DNA of 64,000 nucleotides from Leptospira yanagawae serovar Saopaulo str. Sao Paulo = ATCC 700523 (GTDB lineage: Bacteria > Spirochaetota > Leptospiria > Leptospirales > Leptospiraceae): NCBI RefSeq assembly GCF_000332475.2, contig NZ_AOGX02000015.1:62001-126000 (forward strand). The letters run 5' to 3'. The notes below the pieces were generated by a model. It did not search any database. It saw only the letters and a list, made by a program, of their open reading frames with translations, and was not told the DNA's origin. Shown piece by piece: positions 62,437 through 64,000 of the stretch (the stretch's first letter is position 1; every line of letters begins with the position of its first letter). A program made the translations under genes and the position numbers.

Positions 62437-62815
62437 TTATAGGGTTTGGTTACAATTTGCGGAGGAAGATTTAGATTCGGCCCAACTCATCACAGAAAAA
62501 TCAAATCACTACAGACAAGCATGTTTTTTAATCCAGCAGAGTGTCGAAAAATCAATTAAAGCGTGTTATGTGAAAACAAATCAACAATTCTTAAAGACAC
62601 ATGACCTCAATGCTCTACGCGATCAATTAAACTACAATTTCCTTTGGAAAAAAGTTTATCCCAACCTTTCACAATTTATTGTCTATGCAGTTGAGGCTCG
62701 TTATCCAGGTGATTGGGAAGAAATTGATTTCGAAGAGGCAAACAGTTTACTTTTAGTTGCTAAAAAAATTTTAGAATCCATAAAAAAAGAATTAAGCGCA
62801 GATCTCACCCCATGA
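62423..62815 (+). CDS. HEPN-domain protein, toxin partner
   Basis: A 130-residue helical HEPN protein (WLQFAEEDLDSAQLITEKSN, QACFLIQQSVEKSIKA, LKTHDLNALRDQL, and AVEARYPGDW near residue 93). HEPN toxins are ribonucleases with an Arg...His pair. Here the ARYPG segment belongs to the COG2250-like group, whose activity is less certain. ATG at 62423 lies inside the MNT gene. Its stop overlaps the methyltransferase start (ATGA), so all three genes are coupled. Confidence 0.8.
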   Translation: MNPNDYRVWLQFAEEDLDSAQLITEKSNHYRQACFLIQQSVEKSIKACYVKTNQQFLKTHDLNALRDQLNYNFLWKKVYPNLSQFIVYAVEARYPGDWEEIDFEEANSLLLVAKKILESIKKELSADLTP

Positions 62816-64000
62816 CAACAGCACCCAAACTCCCTCTCACCTCTCACAACCTAAACGAGGACAAACTCCGCATCCTAAAAGAACACTTCCCTGAAGTCTT
62901 CACCGAAGGCAACTGTATCGATTGGGACAAACTGCGCCTAACACTCGGCGAAACCCTCGAATCCGAAGACTCCAAAGAACGCTTTGGCCTAAACTGGCCA
63001 GGCAAACGAAACTGCTTCAAAGCCATACAGGCACCAACAACCGCCACCCTCCTCCCCGACCGAGGGGCTTCCGTTGACTTTGACACCACAGAAAACCTCT
63101 ACATCGAAGGGGACAACCTCGAGGTTTTAAAACTCCTGCAAAAGTCCTATCTGGGCAAGGTCAAAATGATCTACATCGATCCGCCTTACAATACGGGGAA
63201 TGACTTTGTCTACCCCGACGACTACACCGAATCCTTAAAAACCTATTTGGAATTCACGGGCCAAGTGGACGCTGGGGGACGCAAGTTTTCCAATAACACG
63301 GAAACGACGGGCCGGTTCCATTCCAAATGGCTAAACATGATGTACCCAAGGCTCTTTCTCGCACGAAACCTTCTCCGCGAAGATGGGGTCATCTTTATTT
63401 CCATTGATGATGGTGAAGTCGCCCACTTACGGAAAGTATGCGATGAGATCTTCGGGGAAGAGAACTCGCGCGGGATGATTACTCGGAATACAGGTACACC
63501 CACTGGACAAGGAAACAAAATTCTCGTGAATACCATTGACTATATCCTTGTATATTCAAAATCCGATTACTCTAATTTCTCCGGACTAGAATTCAATGAG
63601 GACGATGAAAGTATATATGATCAGGAAGATGAAAAAGGACGATTTCTTATTAGAAGCCTTCGTAAAACAGGTGGGGAAGATAGGAAAGAAGATCGTCCAA
63701 GTATGTATTACCCGATATTAGCACCAGATGGCACGGAAATATATCCAATCGGTCCTGGAGGTTATGAAAGTCGCTGGCGCTGCGGACGAGGAAGATTTTT
63801 ACAATTATCAAAAGATGGACTAATACTTTGGAAAAAGAGTAATGATGAAAAAAATGAATGGAAGCCACACCAAAAATTCTATCTCGAGGGACGAACCAAG
63901 CAACCTTCGAATTTATGGAATGACATAGAAGGAAACAAAAAAGCTTCCATTGATATAAAAAATATTTTCAATGGAAAAATATTTGATTTTCCGAAACCGG
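62812..64000 (+). CDS. Type III-like Mod adenine-specific DNA methyltransferase (3' part beyond window)
   Basis: The frame is open from ATG at 62812 to the window end (396 codons shown). The N-terminal helper region leads to NLYIEGDNLEVLKLLQKSYL and the catalytic motif MIYIDPPYNTGNDF near residues 121-134. These are followed by FHSKWLNMMYPRLFLARNLL and VIFISIDDGEVAHLRKVCDE, all typical of type III Mod or related beta-class N6-adenine methylases. From about 63540 the sequence becomes AT-rich and less conserved: the target-recognition region. The rest, and any Res nuclease, is off-window. It shares ATGA with the HEPN gene. Confidence 0.87.
   Translation, partial: MTTAPKLPLTSHNLNEDKLRILKEHFPEVFTEGNCIDWDKLRLTLGETLESEDSKERFGLNWPGKRNCFKAIQAPTTATLLPDRGASVDFDTTENLYIEGDNLEVLKLLQKSYLGKVKMIYIDPPYNTGNDFVYPDDYTESLKTYLEFTGQVDAGGRKFSNNTETTGRFHSKWLNMMYPRLFLARNLLREDGVIFISIDDGEVAHLRKVCDEIFGEENSRGMITRNTGTPTGQGNKILVNTIDYILVYSKSDYSNFSGLEFNEDDESIYDQEDEKGRFLIRSLRKTGGEDRKEDRPSMYYPILAPDGTEIYPIGPGGYESRWRCGRGRFLQLSKDGLILWKKSNDEKNEWKPHQKFYLEGRTKQPSNLWNDIEGNKKASIDIKNIFNGKIFDFPKP

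Noticed and set aside
1..64000. CRISPR arrays, rRNA and tRNA genes, prophage structural genes
   Set aside because: No regularly spaced repeats, no rRNA-like stretches and no phage capsid or tail proteins were seen.

Overview
The window looks like chromosomal DNA of a Leptospira, most likely a saprophytic or low-virulence species. The strongest marker is a Loa22-type OmpA lipoprotein at 38446-39012. Supporting signs are the low-GC, AAA/TTT-rich base composition, the many spirochaete-style lipoproteins, crotonyl-CoA carboxylase/reductase, 7TMR-DISM signalling proteins, and IS3-family elements. No rRNA, tRNA or CRISPR array was recognised. Genes lie on both strands in short operons. Start/stop overlaps of the ATGA or TTGA type recur (12608, 13507, 21953, 46520, 47029, 62812).

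Layout. 1-5076 is lipid metabolism: an acyl-CoA dehydrogenase, then a desaturase plus ferredoxin-reductase-like electron donor, divergent from a TetR regulator with palindromic operators between them (DesCB/DesT-like). 5087-11599 holds a REC-PAS-PAS histidine kinase, a QueD-like enzyme, DUF1858 and DUF2721 proteins, two medium-chain dehydrogenases (one is crotonyl-CoA carboxylase/reductase) and a VOC protein. 11664-16178 is a five-gene minus-strand operon built around an MbnP/MbnH pair (copper-binding lipoprotein plus di-haem MauG-like enzyme), with a Cys/His-rich small protein, a lipoprotein and an outer-membrane protein. 16262-22324 has a SpoIIE-type phosphatase, a Na/Pi cotransporter, an SlyD-like FKBP, an RRM protein and a VapBC toxin-antitoxin pair.

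22412-38445 is the scarred part. IS copy A (23909-25097) has no target duplication and is flanked by pieces of what look like two different genes. Next to it, a 5'-truncated SDR gene and a 5'-truncated GH18-like gene meet head to head near 25790. IS copy B (34628-35814) has a clean GATT duplication and cuts the end off a DUF1801 gene. Beside it lie a decayed HpaII-type restriction gene, an HNH nuclease and an AT-rich spacer. Between the two elements are SH3/TPR proteins, class I fumarase, a methyltransferase, DUF3703, DUF3147, an alpha/beta hydrolase and a TetR regulator.

38446-58809 is ordinary chromosome: Loa22, a pseudouridine synthase, a membrane protein, TerC, a divergent hybrid kinase/LuxR regulator pair, a coupled sixA-hpt-cyclase-NHL operon, PstS, OmpA, a PlsC-like protein, a sulfatase-fold lipoprotein and a lipase plus two MaoC proteins. 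59073-64000 looks like a defence locus running off the window: an SNF2-type helicase, an MNT/HEPN toxin-antitoxin pair and a type III-like Mod DNA methyltransferase whose 3' part is missing here.
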